64,000 bases of DNA from Xenophilus sp. AP218F (GCA_002213445.1 NJIE01000027.1:1-64000); one strand, 5' to 3'. Positions 45,614 to 53,843 are shown, counted from the first letter of the stretch. Program-made: numbers and translations. The notes: generated from the sequence alone by a model not told the origin.

Positions 45614-47187
45614 GCGGTTTGCCCCCGGTAGCGTTTGGTCTTGTCCCAATGCAGGGCCCGATTTTTGCGGAAAGGATCGATCAGCGTCTGGGTCAGCGTT
45701 GCCCGGGCGATGGTCACCAGGCTGACCAGGAAGCCGAAGATGGCGAACGGCAGAATGCGCAAGCGCCTGCCACTGCCATCCAGATAACAGGCCGCGCCGA
45801 TCTCGAAAAAGGCGGCGAAATTGCCCATCGCGCTGTAACACACCAGCGCCATCACCAGCAGGATGCCCGGCGAGGGCAGCATGCTGTCGAAAAAGAACAG
45901 CATCAGGGTCGCGGCCCAGCCCAGCATCAGCAGGGGCGACATGGCGTACGTCCCCAGCAGAAGCAGGCCGTCCACCTTTTCCCGCCGCTGCACGCCCTTG
46001 GTGGTCAGCAGCCGCCGCACGTGGCGCGCCAGCGCCTGGTTGTGGCCGCGCGTCCAGCGCATCAATTGCCGCACGCGCACCGGCCAGCTCTCCGGCACTT
46101 CTTCGTAACATTCGGAACGGTTGGTATAGACCGTCAACCAGCCGCCGATCAGCAGGCGGTAAGTCAGGTCGGTATCCTCGGCCAGCACATCGTCGTGCCA
46201 GCCGCCCACGCTGTTGAGCGCCGCCACGCGGATGCCGCCGACGGTGCCGCCGTACTGCGGCACCAGCTTCATGTTCATCCGGGCTTGCTGGTCCACCTGA
46301 TAGCCGCCGGCCCGCTCCATGTCCAGCATGCGGGTCAGCAGATTGGTCCCGGGGTTCAGCGGCACCACCCGCCCCATCACCGCGCCCACCTCCGGATCGA
46401 AAAACGGCGCCACCAATTGCTTGATCAGGCCGCGGCCCGGCACGTAATCGGCGTCGAAGACGATGAACAGCTCGGTATCGATCCGCGCGGTGGCGTCCTT
46501 CAGCGCCGCCGCCTTGCCCGGCTTGCCCTCGGTGCGGTGGAACGGGCGGATCACGTCCGGCCGGCGCGCGGCGATGCGGTCGATGATTTCGCGGGTGCCG
46601 TCGGTGGAGCGGTCATTGACCGGCATGATGATCAGCCGCCCCTCCGGATAATCCGACTCCAGCAGCGCTTCCATCGCGTCGGCGATCACCGCCTCCTCGT
46701 TGTGCGCGGCGATGAACACGGTCACCGCCGGCCATTGCGCGGTCTCGATGTCCAGGTAAGGGTGGCGCTGATGGCCGAACAGGCGGTTGAGGGTGAACAT
46801 CATGTGCCGCGCCGCGTAAATCATGATCAGCAGCACCACGCCGTACAGCGTCAGGGTCAGCGCGCGCAATACCCAGATGCCCGGCCACGGCGCCTTGCGC
46901 TGCAGCAGGGGATCGTCTTCCCGGCTGACCGTGCGCAAGCGCCCTTCTTCGATCTGCGCCCTGATCAATTGCTGGGTATGGCGCAAATCCTCATTCTCCT
47001 CCGCGCCTTTGACGCGCGCCGAAGGCCCGCTGGCCGCCGGCGGAGCGTCTACCGGCAAGGCCGCCAGCGCGGCGGCGTTGTCGGCTTCGGCCAGCGCCAC
47101 CGGCGCCGAACGCGCCAACGCGTGATGCGCCGCGCCGGCCATGGCCAGGGCGCACAACAGGCGCAGCATCCACACTCTGCGTCCCAT
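45610..47187 (-). CDS. Processive GT2 polysaccharide synthase
   Basis: 525 residues. Unusually, the N-terminus looks like a signal peptide or first helix (MLRLLCALAMAGAAHHALA) followed by a soluble stretch with a charged helix, then a membrane segment (about 117-137). The GT2 domain has HNEEAVIADAMEALLESDYP, VNDRSTDG, the metal DxD in FDADYVPG, the catalytic acid in EDTDLTYR and the processivity motif QLMRW (about 372). About four further segments close the protein. This is the layout of BcsA, PgaC and HasA. No PilZ domain is fused. It begins two bases after wecB with GGGAGGTG as ribosome site. Confidence 0.92.
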   Translation of the reverse strand: MGRRVWMLRLLCALAMAGAAHHALARSAPVALAEADNAAALAALPVDAPPAASGPSARVKGAEENEDLRHTQQLIRAQIEEGRLRTVSREDDPLLQRKAPWPGIWVLRALTLTLYGVVLLIMIYAARHMMFTLNRLFGHQRHPYLDIETAQWPAVTVFIAAHNEEAVIADAMEALLESDYPEGRLIIMPVNDRSTDGTREIIDRIAARRPDVIRPFHRTEGKPGKAAALKDATARIDTELFIVFDADYVPGRGLIKQLVAPFFDPEVGAVMGRVVPLNPGTNLLTRMLDMERAGGYQVDQQARMNMKLVPQYGGTVGGIRVAALNSVGGWHDDVLAEDTDLTYRLLIGGWLTVYTNRSECYEEVPESWPVRVRQLMRWTRGHNQALARHVRRLLTTKGVQRREKVDGLLLLGTYAMSPLLMLGWAATLMLFFFDSMLPSPGILLVMALVCYSAMGNFAAFFEIGAACYLDGSGRRLRILPFAIFGFLVSLVTIARATLTQTLIDPFRKNRALHWDKTKRYRGQTA

Positions 47188-47189
47188 GT

Positions 47190-48368
47190 TCACCTCCCGG
47201 CCACGGCCACCGCCGCCTCGCTCTCGACCTGGCGGCCGATCAAGGCCGGCAGCGACGACAGGATGGCGGCGATGCGCCAGCCGGCGCGGCCGTCGCCGTA
47301 AGGATTGTGGGCTTGCGACATTTGCCGGTACGCGGCCTCGTCGTCCAGCAGCTCGCTGGCGCATTGCACGATGCGCGCGGTTTCGGTTCCCACCAGCCTG
47401 GCGGTGCCGGCGGCCAGGGCCTCCGGGCGCTCGGTGGTGTCGCGCGTGACCAGCACCGGTTTGCCCAAGGCCGGCGCTTCCTCCTGGATGCCGCCCGAAT
47501 CGGTGATGATCAGGTAGGAACGCACCATCAGGTAGACGAAGGGCAGATACTCCTGCGGGTCGATCAGATGGATATTGCTCACCTTGGAGAGCAGCGCGTA
47601 GACCGGCTCGCGCACGTTTGGATTCAGATGCACCGGGTAGACGAAGTCCACGTCGGGATAGCGCTCGGCCAGCAAGGCCAGCGCGCGGCAGAAACTTTCA
47701 AACTTCTCGCCGAAGTTCTCGCGGCGATGGCCGGTCACCAGAATCATCCGGGCAGCCGGCCGCAGGAAGGCAAAGCCGTCGCTCAGGCCGGCTTGCAGCG
47801 CCGGCTGCGTTTGCAGCTTCTCCACCGTCAGCAGCAGGGCGTCCACCACGCTGTTGCCGGTGATGAAAATCCGCGAAGGATCCACGCTTTCCCGCCGCAG
47901 ATTGCGACAGGATTCTTCCGTGGGCGCGAAATACCAGGAAGACAGGGTATCGGTCACCCGGCGGTTCATCTCCTCCGGCCACGGCGAATGCAAATCGCCG
48001 GTGCGCAAGCCGGCCTCGACATGCGCCACCGGAATCTTGCGATAAAAAGCGGCCAGGCTCGCGCCCAGCGTGGTGGCCGTATCGCCGTGCACCAGCACCA
48101 CATCGGGCTGCACCGCCTCCAGCACCTTGTCTATTTCCTGGATGAGCAAGGCGGTCAACATCGCCAGCCCCTGGGCCTTGTTCATCAATTGCAGGTCAAA
48201 ATCCGGCTGCACGCCAAACAAGCCCAACACCTGATCCAGCATCTCCCGGTGCTGGCCCGTGACGCATACCCGCGACCTCACGCCGGGGCAATCCTCCAGC
48301 GCCTGGATGATGGGGATCATCTTGATGGCCTCAGGCCGAGTACCAAATATCGTCAATGCCGTAATCAT
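47190..48368 (-). CDS. wecB: UDP-GlcNAc 2-epimerase (non-hydrolysing)
   Basis: 392-residue cytoplasmic enzyme interconverting UDP-GlcNAc and UDP-ManNAc. Family landmarks: [16 protein letters not shown] at the N-terminus, [37 protein letters not shown] and [16 protein letters not shown]. The ATG at 48368 begins at the conserved strand; the longer frame upstream is not similar to the family. As first gene of the operon it implies that the synthase downstream uses UDP-ManNAc, UDP-GlcNAc or both. No UDP-ManNAc dehydrogenase (WecC) is encoded nearby, so ManNAcA is unlikely unless supplied from elsewhere. Confidence 0.96.
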   Translation of the reverse strand: MITALTIFGTRPEAIKMIPIIQALEDCPGVRSRVCVTGQHREMLDQVLGLFGVQPDFDLQLMNKAQGLAMLTALLIQEIDKVLEAVQPDVVLVHGDTATTLGASLAAFYRKIPVAHVEAGLRTGDLHSPWPEEMNRRVTDTLSSWYFAPTEESCRNLRRESVDPSRIFITGNSVVDALLLTVEKLQTQPALQAGLSDGFAFLRPAARMILVTGHRRENFGEKFESFCRALALLAERYPDVDFVYPVHLNPNVREPVYALLSKVSNIHLIDPQEYLPFVYLMVRSYLIITDSGGIQEEAPALGKPVLVTRDTTERPEALAAGTARLVGTETARIVQCASELLDDEAAYRQMSQAHNPYGDGRAGWRIAAILSSLPALIGRQVESEAAVAVAGR

Positions 48369-48981
48369 GCTTCCCTCGCTTGGGATACTGTCTCCAAACG
48401 GTCCACCCGTGCTCCAAAACACCTGCTCAACACGCGGCCCCCGCCCTGCGTCGCCAACTTCAGCGCGCCGCCAATTATTAACTTAACAAAATAATTGTTT
48501 CAATTAATTATTTAATATAGGGTCGAGCACGAGCCGCGCGCCGTCGGCGCTTCAGCTTTCGTGCCAGGCGCGCGAGCCGGACCTGCAAGCGGCCGCTGCA
48601 AATCTTTGCAATCAAGCGAGGCGTTTGATTGAAAAATGCCGATCAATATTCTTTTGGTATTTTTTTTATTGTATTTAATTCTTTAGGAATTAATTGGCCA
48701 CTGTCTCTCAAAAGCGACAGCAGCAAGCCCATCCAGCGCGCCGAACCGGTCGCTTGATCCAAGCCCCGCACCGAATGGCCAGGCCGCGCAGCCGGCCGGC
48801 AATCGAAGCGAAACGCGCGTCACGCAGTCGGAAGGAAAAATACGAAGCAGGCGCGAGAACTCCCGTCGCCAGCCAACCGGCCGGCGCGGCGTCGTCAGGA
48901 AAGGAAAAGAAAGGAAAGGAAAGGAAAGGCCTCAAGGGCTGAGCAGGGGAAGGACAATCGCGGCGATGCGGCATCGCCGGA
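48369..48981. other. Regulatory-looking intergenic region upstream of wecB
   Basis: About 610 bp without a credible gene. Two strongly AT-rich islands (about 48475-48525 and 48610-48695) contrast with the surrounding GC-rich DNA. The first lies about 110 bases upstream of wecB and may hold its promoter. The second includes a run of eight T. Possible short frames here (both strands around 48700-48970) are basic or Phe/Ser/Pro-rich low-complexity sequence without ribosome sites and are not called. A GGAAA microsatellite lies at 48898-48929. Confidence 0.6.
48898..48929. repeat. GGAAA microsatellite
   Basis: About six tandem pentamers (AGGAAAGGAAAAGAAAGGAA followed by AGGAAAGGAAAGG), with one unit altered to AAAGA. 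It lies about 530 bases upstream of the wecB start codon and just downstream of the tRNA-Thr terminator. Confidence 0.85.
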
Positions 48982-49014
48982 AAAACAAAGGGGTTAGCGA
49001 TGCGCTAACCCCTT
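48982..49014 (-). terminator. tRNA-Thr terminator
   Basis: Minus strand: AAGGGGTTAGCG / CGCTAACCCCTT stem with loop CAT, followed by TGTTTTTC, eight bases past the tRNA-Thr CCA. Confidence 0.92.
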
Positions 49015-49022
49015 GGTCTGAA

Positions 49023-49098
49023 TGGTGCCGGTAAGAGGAGTCGAACCCCCGACCTTCGCATTACGAATGCGCTGCTCTACCAACTGAGCTATACCGGC
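49023..49098 (-). tRNA. tRNA-Thr(CGT)
   Basis: 76-base tRNA; acceptor GCCGGTA / TACCGGC, anticodon loop TTCGTAA giving anticodon CGT, encoded CCA. No clear promoter precedes it: a terminator-like hairpin lies between it and tRNA-Pro, so it may depend on read-through. Confidence 0.94.
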
Positions 49099-49111
49099 AA
49101 ACCAACTTGTT

Positions 49112-49152
49112 AAAAAAGCCTTGAGTCTCAGTAAAGAAATTCAAGGCTTTTT
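49112..49152 (-). terminator. Hairpin between tRNA-Pro and tRNA-Thr
   Basis: Minus strand: AAAAAGCCTTGA ... TCAAGGCTTTTTT, a 12-bp stem with a loop of about 16 bases and a T run. It follows tRNA-Pro copy 1 and should reduce transcription into tRNA-Thr. Confidence 0.8.
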
Positions 49153-49158
49153 GGAATC

Positions 49159-49235
49159 TGGTCGGAGTGAGAGGATTCGAACCTCCGGCCTCTACGTCCC
49201 GAACGTAGCGCTCTACCAGGCTAAGCTACACTCCG
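49159..49235 (-). tRNA. tRNA-Pro(CGG), copy 1
   Basis: 77-base tRNA; acceptor CGGAGTG / CACTCCG, anticodon stem CTACG / CGTAG around loop TTCGGGA (anticodon CGG), encoded CCA. Identical to the copy at 49311-49387. Confidence 0.95.
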
Positions 49236-49269
49236 TTTTACTGCTTCTCGTCTTGCGTCGAGGAGGAGT

Positions 49270-49298
49270 AATTTACAGCATCTTCAATATTTTGCCAA
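49270..49298 (-). promoter_or_regulatory. tRNA-Pro copy 1 promoter
   Basis: Minus strand: TTGGCA (49293-49298), 17-base spacer, TAAATT (49270-49275), then ACTCCTCCTCGACGCAAG. The start region repeats the CTCCTCCTCGACGCA element of tRNA-Gln. Lies between the two tRNA-Pro genes. Confidence 0.85.
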
Positions 49299-49310
49299 GC
49301 ATTTTATAAC

Positions 49311-49387
49311 TGGTCGGAGTGAGAGGATTCGAACCTCCGGCCTCTACGTCCCGAACGTAGCGCTCTACCAGGCTAAGCTACACTCCG
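49311..49387 (-). tRNA. tRNA-Pro(CGG), copy 2
   Basis: Second identical tRNA-Pro(CGG). It lies upstream of copy 1 and directly beside the divergent rdgC gene. Its own promoter is less clear; AATTGTAC around 49437-49445 is a candidate region. Confidence 0.95.
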
Positions 49388-49480
49388 ACGACCGGTTACT
49401 GCTTGCTCCGAAATACTGCTGTTGCGTCGCTGGCTGCGGTACAATTAGCGGCTTCAGAGGACGCGCATTATGGAACAAAT

Positions 49481-50455
49481 ATGTGGTTTAGGCAACTATC
49501 TTTTTACCGTTTGAACACAGAAAACACCCCGACCGCGGAGCAACTCCTTGGCGCGCTGGAGAAAAAACCCTTTCAACCCTGCATGGGGCTGGATTGGTTC
49601 AGCGAGGGCTGGGTTCCGCCCGCCGGCCACCTGGAAGCCCCGGTGCACGTCGCCCGCGACTATCAGATGATTTCCCTGCGGCGCGAGGACAAGGTGCTGC
49701 CCGCGTCCGTGATCCGCGATTTCGTCGAACTCAAGGTGCAGGACATCGAGAACCGCGAGCTGCGCAAGGTGGGCCGCAAGGAAAAGCTGGCGCTGAAGGA
49801 ACAGGTCACCGATGACCTGCTGCCCCGCGCCTTCGTGCGCAGCAGCCGGCTGAACGCCTACATCGACAGCCGGCGCGGCTGGGTCATGGTGGATTCCGGC
49901 ACGGCCAGCAAGGCCGAAGCCCTGCTGACCAAGCTGCGCGAGGCCCTGCCCCCCTTCCCGGCCGCGCTACCGCGCACCCAGATCGCCCCGCATACCGCCA
50001 TGACCGACTGGCTGGCCGCCGGCGAAGCGCCGCACGGCTTCGAGCTGGATGCCGATTGCGAACTGAAGGACAGCGGCGAGAACGGCGCCGTGATCCGCTG
50101 CAGCCGCATGGATCTCACCGCCGAAGAGGTGCGCCAGCACATCGCCACCGGCAAGCAGGTCACCAAGCTTGGCCTGATCTGGAACGAGAAGATCCGCTTC
50201 CAGCTGACCGACACCCTGCAACTCAAGCGGTTGCAATTCCTGGACCTGCTGCAGGAAGAAGCCAGCCAGGCGGGCGACGATCGCGAAAGCCTGTTCGAGG
50301 CCACCCTGCTGCTGATGGGCGAAGAACTGGGCGAGCTGGCCGACGCCCTGATTTACGCGCTGGGCGGCCTGGAAGCCAGCCAGGCGCAAACCGCGCCGGC
50401 GATGGACGCCGCCGGCGGAGACAAGGCCGACAGCGTCGAAGTGCCTTGGGATTAA
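49481..50455 (+). CDS. rdgC: Recombination-associated protein RdgC
   Basis: 324-residue nucleoid-associated DNA-binding ring protein that limits RecA activity and, in pathogenic Neisseria, supports pilin antigenic variation. The N-terminus MWFRQLSFYRLN is the family hallmark, and SEGWVPP and LLPRAFVRS match conserved regions. A longer frame from 49403 runs through the tRNA-Pro region and was discarded. Divergent from tRNA-Pro. Followed by a strong terminator. Confidence 0.95.
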   Translation: MWFRQLSFYRLNTENTPTAEQLLGALEKKPFQPCMGLDWFSEGWVPPAGHLEAPVHVARDYQMISLRREDKVLPASVIRDFVELKVQDIENRELRKVGRKEKLALKEQVTDDLLPRAFVRSSRLNAYIDSRRGWVMVDSGTASKAEALLTKLREALPPFPAALPRTQIAPHTAMTDWLAAGEAPHGFELDADCELKDSGENGAVIRCSRMDLTAEEVRQHIATGKQVTKLGLIWNEKIRFQLTDTLQLKRLQFLDLLQEEASQAGDDRESLFEATLLLMGEELGELADALIYALGGLEASQAQTAPAMDAAGGDKADSVEVPWD

Positions 50456-50473
50456 GGCTGCCGCCACCCTCTC

Positions 50474-50500
50474 AAGCCGGGCTCATGCCCGGCTTTTTTT
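50474..50500 (+). terminator. rdgC terminator
   Basis: AAGCCGGGC-TCAT-GCCCGGCTTTTTTT, about 18 bases beyond the rdgC stop codon. Confidence 0.95.
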
Positions 50501-50576
50501 GCGTCCGTCCTGCCGTTACCTCCCCGCCGCTTTAGTTCCATTAAGAAAACCTAATACACACTTACCGATAATCAAT

Positions 50577-50605
50577 TTAACAAATCTATTGAACTTGCCA
50601 ATACT
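50577..50605 (+). promoter_or_regulatory. Candidate katA promoter
   Basis: TTAACA (50577-50582), 17-base spacer, AATACT (50600-50605), in a locally AT-rich stretch. It would produce a 5' leader of about 115 bases containing the 20-codon frame and the C9 tract ahead of katA. Catalase genes of this kind are often OxyR-controlled; ATAA and CTAT half-site-like elements lie nearby, but the spacing is not convincing. Confidence 0.5.
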
Positions 50606-50632
50606 ACAGCCATCAACTATCAGGAGAGCGTA

Positions 50633-50695
50633 ATGCAGCACAACTGGAAAGACGCCTTGCTGGACATGTGGGCCGCTCTGGCCTGTCTACAGTAA
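50633..50695 (+). CDS. Possible 20-codon leader peptide upstream of katA
   Basis: ATG to TAA frame encoding MQHNWKDALLDMWAALACLQ, preceded by AGGAG at an ideal seven-base distance. It lies in the presumed katA leader and ends 33 bases before the katA ATG. It contains one Cys and two Trp and is amphipathic. It could be a regulatory leader peptide, a small independent protein or chance. No family is recognised. Confidence 0.45.
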   Translation: MQHNWKDALLDMWAALACLQ

Positions 50696-50700
50696 TCCCT

Positions 50701-50709
50701 CCCCCCCCC
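50701..50709 (+). repeat. C9 homopolymer in katA leader
   Basis: Nine consecutive C residues between the small frame and the katA ribosome site (AGGAG at 50716-50720). Preceded by CCCT, giving an almost unbroken pyrimidine run. Confidence 0.9.
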
Positions 50710-50728
50710 ATCCACAGGAGAACCCAAG

Positions 50729-52171
50729 ATGAGCAAGCACCCTCTTACCACCGCCGCCGGCGCGCCGGTCGTCGACAACCAGAACGTGCAAACCGCCGGC
50801 CCGCGCGGCCCGATGCTGCTGCAGGATGTCTGGTTCCTGGAAAAACTGGCCCACTTCGATCGCGAAGTGATTCCGGAACGCCGCATGCACGCCAAGGGTT
50901 CCGGCGCTTTCGGCACCTTCACCGTCACCCATGACATCACCCGCTATACCCGCGCCAGGCTGTTTTCCGAAATCGGCAAGCAAACCGAACTGTTCGCCCG
51001 CTTCTCCACCGTGGCCGGCGAGCGCGGCGCGGCCGACGCCGAACGCGACATCCGCGGCTTCGCCGTCAAGTTCTACACCGAGGAAGGCAACTGGGACCTG
51101 GTGGGCAACAACACGCCGGTATTCTTCCTGCGCGACCCGCTGAAATTCCCCGACCTCAACCGCGCGGTGAAACGCAACCCGTACACCAATATGCGCGACG
51201 CCAACGCCAACTGGGACTTCTGGACGCTGCTGCCTGAAGCGCTGCACCAGGTCACCATCGTGATGAGCGACCGAGGCATTCCGGCCAGCTACCGCCACAT
51301 GCACGGTTTCGGCAGCCACACCTTCAGCCTGATCAACGCCGCAGGCGAGCGCCACTGGGTGAAGTTCCACTTCCGCAGCCATCAGGGCATCCAGAACCTG
51401 ACCGACGCCGAGGCAACCGAGCTGGTGGGCCGCGACCGCGAAAGCTCGCAGCGCGATCTGCTGGACAGCATCGACCGTGGCGACTTCCCGCGCTGGACCC
51501 TGTCCATCCAGATCATGACCGAGCAGCAGGCGCGCGACTGTCCCTTCAACCCCTTCGACCTGACCAAGGTCTGGTCGCACAAGGACTATCCGCTGATCGA
51601 AGTAGGCGTGCTGGAACTGAACCGCAACCCGGACAACTATTTCGCCGACGTGGAACAGGCCGCCTTCAACCCGGCCAACGTGGTGCCCGGCATCAGCTTC
51701 TCGCCTGACCGCATGCTGCAAGGCCGGCTGTTCGCCTACGGCGACGCCGAACGCTACCGCCTGGGCGTCAACCATCACCAGATTCCGGTCAACGCCCCGC
51801 GCTGTCCGTTCCACAGCTACCACCGCGACGGCGCGATGCGCGTGGACAGCAACGCCGGCCGCACCATAGGCTACGAGCCGAACGGCTACGGCCAATGGCA
51901 GCAGCAGCCGCAATACGGCGAGCCGCCGCTCTCGCTGTCCGGCGACGCTTACCACTACGACTTCCGCGAGGACGATGACGATTACTACAGCCAGCCGGGC
52001 GCGCTGTTCCGCCTGATGAATCCGGCGCAACGGCAGGCGCTGTTCGACAACACCGCCCGCGCGATGGACGGCGTGGAGGAAACGATCAAGCGCCGCCACA
52101 TCGCCAACTGCGCCAAGGCCGACCCAGCTTACGGCGCGGGCGTGGCCAAAGCCCTGGGACTGGACGGCTAA
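50729..52171 (+). CDS. katA: Catalase, small-subunit heme type
   Basis: 480-residue monofunctional clade 3 catalase that breaks down hydrogen peroxide. The distal His is in [12 protein letters not shown] (about residue 54), the Asn in VGNNTPVFF, and the heme-ligand Tyr in [14 protein letters not shown] (about 338). The substrate-channel Phe/Trp residues around [15 protein letters not shown] are present. No N-terminal signal peptide, so cytoplasmic. Ribosome site AGGAG eight bases upstream. It stands alone, with a strong terminator downstream. Confidence 0.97.
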   Translation: MSKHPLTTAAGAPVVDNQNVQTAGPRGPMLLQDVWFLEKLAHFDREVIPERRMHAKGSGAFGTFTVTHDITRYTRARLFSEIGKQTELFARFSTVAGERGAADAERDIRGFAVKFYTEEGNWDLVGNNTPVFFLRDPLKFPDLNRAVKRNPYTNMRDANANWDFWTLLPEALHQVTIVMSDRGIPASYRHMHGFGSHTFSLINAAGERHWVKFHFRSHQGIQNLTDAEATELVGRDRESSQRDLLDSIDRGDFPRWTLSIQIMTEQQARDCPFNPFDLTKVWSHKDYPLIEVGVLELNRNPDNYFADVEQAAFNPANVVPGISFSPDRMLQGRLFAYGDAERYRLGVNHHQIPVNAPRCPFHSYHRDGAMRVDSNAGRTIGYEPNGYGQWQQQPQYGEPPLSLSGDAYHYDFREDDDDYYSQPGALFRLMNPAQRQALFDNTARAMDGVEETIKRRHIANCAKADPAYGAGVAKALGLDG

Positions 52172-52223
52172 GCTCCGAGCGCGCCGCACTCGCCATGCGG
52201 CGCGCGCGGGCCGCCAGCCGCGA

Positions 52224-52247
52224 GGGCAAGGCAACTTGCCCTTTTTC
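52224..52247 (+). terminator. katA terminator
   Basis: GGGCAAG-GCAA-CTTGCCC-TTTTT, a 7-bp perfect stem with tetraloop and T run, 53 bases after the katA stop. Confidence 0.95.
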
Positions 52248-52259
52248 TCGCAATTAAAT

Positions 52260-52278
52260 AATAATGATTATCATTAAT
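52260..52278. promoter_or_regulatory. Fur box
   Basis: ATAATGATTATCATTAA core matches the 19-bp Fur consensus at about 16 positions, with an uninterrupted ATAATGAT / ATCATTA dyad. It overlaps a candidate -10 (TAATAA at 52259-52264; -35 TTGCCC at 52236-52241, spacer 17) and ends just before the ribosome site of a 33-residue peptide, a position suited to iron-dependent repression. Confidence 0.85.
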
Positions 52279-52294
52279 ATTAAGGAGTGGAAAA

Positions 52295-52396
52295 ATGACC
52301 TCGCACCCTGCCGCGCCTACGCGCTGGCGCAGAACCCTGGGATTGCTGATCTTTCTGGCCGGTTGCCTGCTGTTGCTGAACGGCCTGCTGGCATGA
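52295..52396 (+). CDS. Small Fur-controlled membrane peptide
   Basis: 33-residue frame too short for routine callers. A basic N-terminus (TSHPAAPTRWRRTLG) is followed by one membrane segment (LGLLIFLAGCLLLLNGLLA). The ribosome site AAGGAG lies eight bases upstream, and a strong Fur box lies immediately before it. Topology by the positive-inside rule is N-in, C-out. No family is recognised with confidence; DUF2474-like and other single-segment peptides share the pattern. Probably induced under iron starvation. Confidence 0.7.
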   Translation: MTSHPAAPTRWRRTLGLLIFLAGCLLLLNGLLA

Positions 52397-52565
52397 GGCG
52401 ACGGCCGGACCGTCGCCGCATGGCGGCCGGCCAGCTTCTCGCATCGCCGGAACGATCGTGAAATTATTAACCAACAGGAAATTATCAAGTGCGGCCACGG
52501 TGATTTTTCGCCGCCGCCTCCTGGCGTAAGCTGCTCGCATCGTCATTTTTCGCAAGCAATCCGCC

Positions 52566-53345
52566 ATGAGCTCACGCCAACCCGCCCTGTTTCTGTCCCA
52601 CGGCGCGCCCACCCTGGCGCTGGAAGACAGCCCTACCCACCATTTCCTGCGCCGGCTGGGCCTGGCGCTGCCCAAGCCCCGCGCCATCGTCATCCTGTCC
52701 GCGCACTGGCAGAGCCCGGAGCCTTGCGTCAACCTGAACCCATACCCGGAAACCGTGCACGACTTCGGCGGCTTCCCGGCGCCGCTGTACCAGTTGCAAT
52801 ACCCGGCGGAAACCGATCAGCTTCTGGCTCGACAGGTTCTGGATAGCCTGCAAGCCGCCGGCTTCAATCCTTCCAGCAACAGCCAGCGCGGCCTCGACCA
52901 CGGCATGTGGGTGCCCCTGATGCTGATGCATCCGGCTGCGGACATCCCGCTGGTGCCGATCTCCCTGCCGCGCAGCGCCAGCGTGGCGCAACTGATGGCG
53001 CTGGGCCGCGCGTTGCGCCCGCTGCGCGACGACAACGTGCTGCTGATCGGCTCCGGCAGCTACACCCACAACCTGGGCCAGCTCTATCCGGAAGGCAGCG
53101 CGCCGCAGCCGTGGAGCCTGGCGTTCGCAGCCTGGCTGGACGACGCGCTGGAGCGCCAGGACGCCGCGGCGTTGGAAAACTGGCAAACGCTGGCCCCGCA
53201 CGCCCAACGCAACCACCCCAGCGACGAACACATCCGCCCCCTGTGGGTGATGCAGGGCGCGGCCGGCCCGGACGGGCGCGCCAGCAAGCTGCACGACGAC
53301 TGGCGCGCCGGCAATCTGTCCATGGCCTGCTGGCGATTTGACTGA
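52566..53345 (+). CDS. ygiD: LigB-family extradiol ring-cleavage dioxygenase (YgiD-like)
   Basis: 259 residues. Metal ligands of the 4,5-DOPA extradiol dioxygenase family are visible: His in LFLSHGAPTL, His in ILSAHWQSP, His in GLDHGMWVPL and His/Glu in NHPSDEHIRPLW. E. coli YgiD opens L-DOPA between carbons 4 and 5. Bacterial homologues act on various catechols, so the natural substrate here is uncertain. ATG at 52566. It is convergent with proQ. Confidence 0.88.
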   Translation: MSSRQPALFLSHGAPTLALEDSPTHHFLRRLGLALPKPRAIVILSAHWQSPEPCVNLNPYPETVHDFGGFPAPLYQLQYPAETDQLLARQVLDSLQAAGFNPSSNSQRGLDHGMWVPLMLMHPAADIPLVPISLPRSASVAQLMALGRALRPLRDDNVLLIGSGSYTHNLGQLYPEGSAPQPWSLAFAAWLDDALERQDAAALENWQTLAPHAQRNHPSDEHIRPLWVMQGAAGPDGRASKLHDDWRAGNLSMACWRFD

Positions 53346-53352
53346 TCGCGGG

Positions 53353-53391
53353 CAAAACAAAACCCCCATGGCATCATCGATGCGATGGGGG
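53353..53391 (-). terminator. proQ terminator
   Basis: Minus strand: CCCCCAT ... ATGGGGG with a second small stem (GCATCGATGATGC) in the loop, then TTTTGTTTT. May act on the convergent dioxygenase transcript as well. Confidence 0.8.
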
Positions 53392-53438
53392 CTGCGTTGA
53401 CCGCGGCGCGCGCCGGACAGGGCGCGCCGGGCGAAATC

Positions 53439-53843
53439 TTATTCGGCGCCGGTGTCGGCAGCCGGCGCTTCCACAGCGGCCGGGGCCGGGGCGGCCGCCT
53501 TGGGCTGGGCTTGCAGCTCGGCCGCTTTCTTCTCTTCCGCGCTCACTTCGCCTTGCGGCTTGCCGTTCAGATCGAAACGCTTGCCGCCGCGAGCCAAAGC
53601 CTTGATATAGCGCGGCTTGCGGCAATGGTTGGCCACCACGCGGGAAATCAGCGCCGGATCGAATTGGGACAGCGCAGCGATCAGACTCTCGTGAATGCCC
53701 AGAGCTAGCGGACGGAACTGGCGGAACACGTCGAACTTGCTGTAAATGTGATCCGCGATCATCTCGGTCTGCTTCTTCTTGGAGAGGCTTTGAACTGCAG
53801 ACTTGAGAGCAGCACCCAGTGCCGTTTCAGTATTTGGCTTCAT
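53439..53843 (-). CDS. proQ: ProQ/FinO-domain RNA chaperone
   Basis: 134 residues consisting of a minimal ProQ/FinO domain (about 5-100) and an Ala/Pro-rich tail (about 105-134). Key segments are FRQFRPLALGIHESLIAAL and VVANHCRKPRYIKALARGGKRFDLNG, the RNA-binding concave face. The short form resembles the Neisseria meningitidis homologue rather than the longer E. coli ProQ with its linker and C-terminal domain. Global binder of structured 3' ends and small RNAs. With hfq at 19 kb, the window encodes both main RNA chaperones. Confidence 0.92.
   Translation of the reverse strand: MKPNTETALGAALKSAVQSLSKKKQTEMIADHIYSKFDVFRQFRPLALGIHESLIAALSQFDPALISRVVANHCRKPRYIKALARGGKRFDLNGKPQGEVSAEEKKAAELQAQPKAAAPAPAAVEAPAADTGAE

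Noticed and set aside
48694..48974. Short frames on both strands around the GGAAA tract
   Set aside because: Low-complexity translations, a TTG start on the plus strand, no ribosome sites and no resemblance to known proteins.
50560..50610. OxyR operator upstream of katA
   Set aside because: ATAA and CTAT elements occur, but not with the ATAG-N7-CTAT spacing, so it was not listed as a site.
52397..52425. GGCGACGG / CCGTCGCC hairpin after the small Fur-controlled frame
   Set aside because: A stem exists but there is no T run; it was not called a terminator, though it could protect the transcript end.
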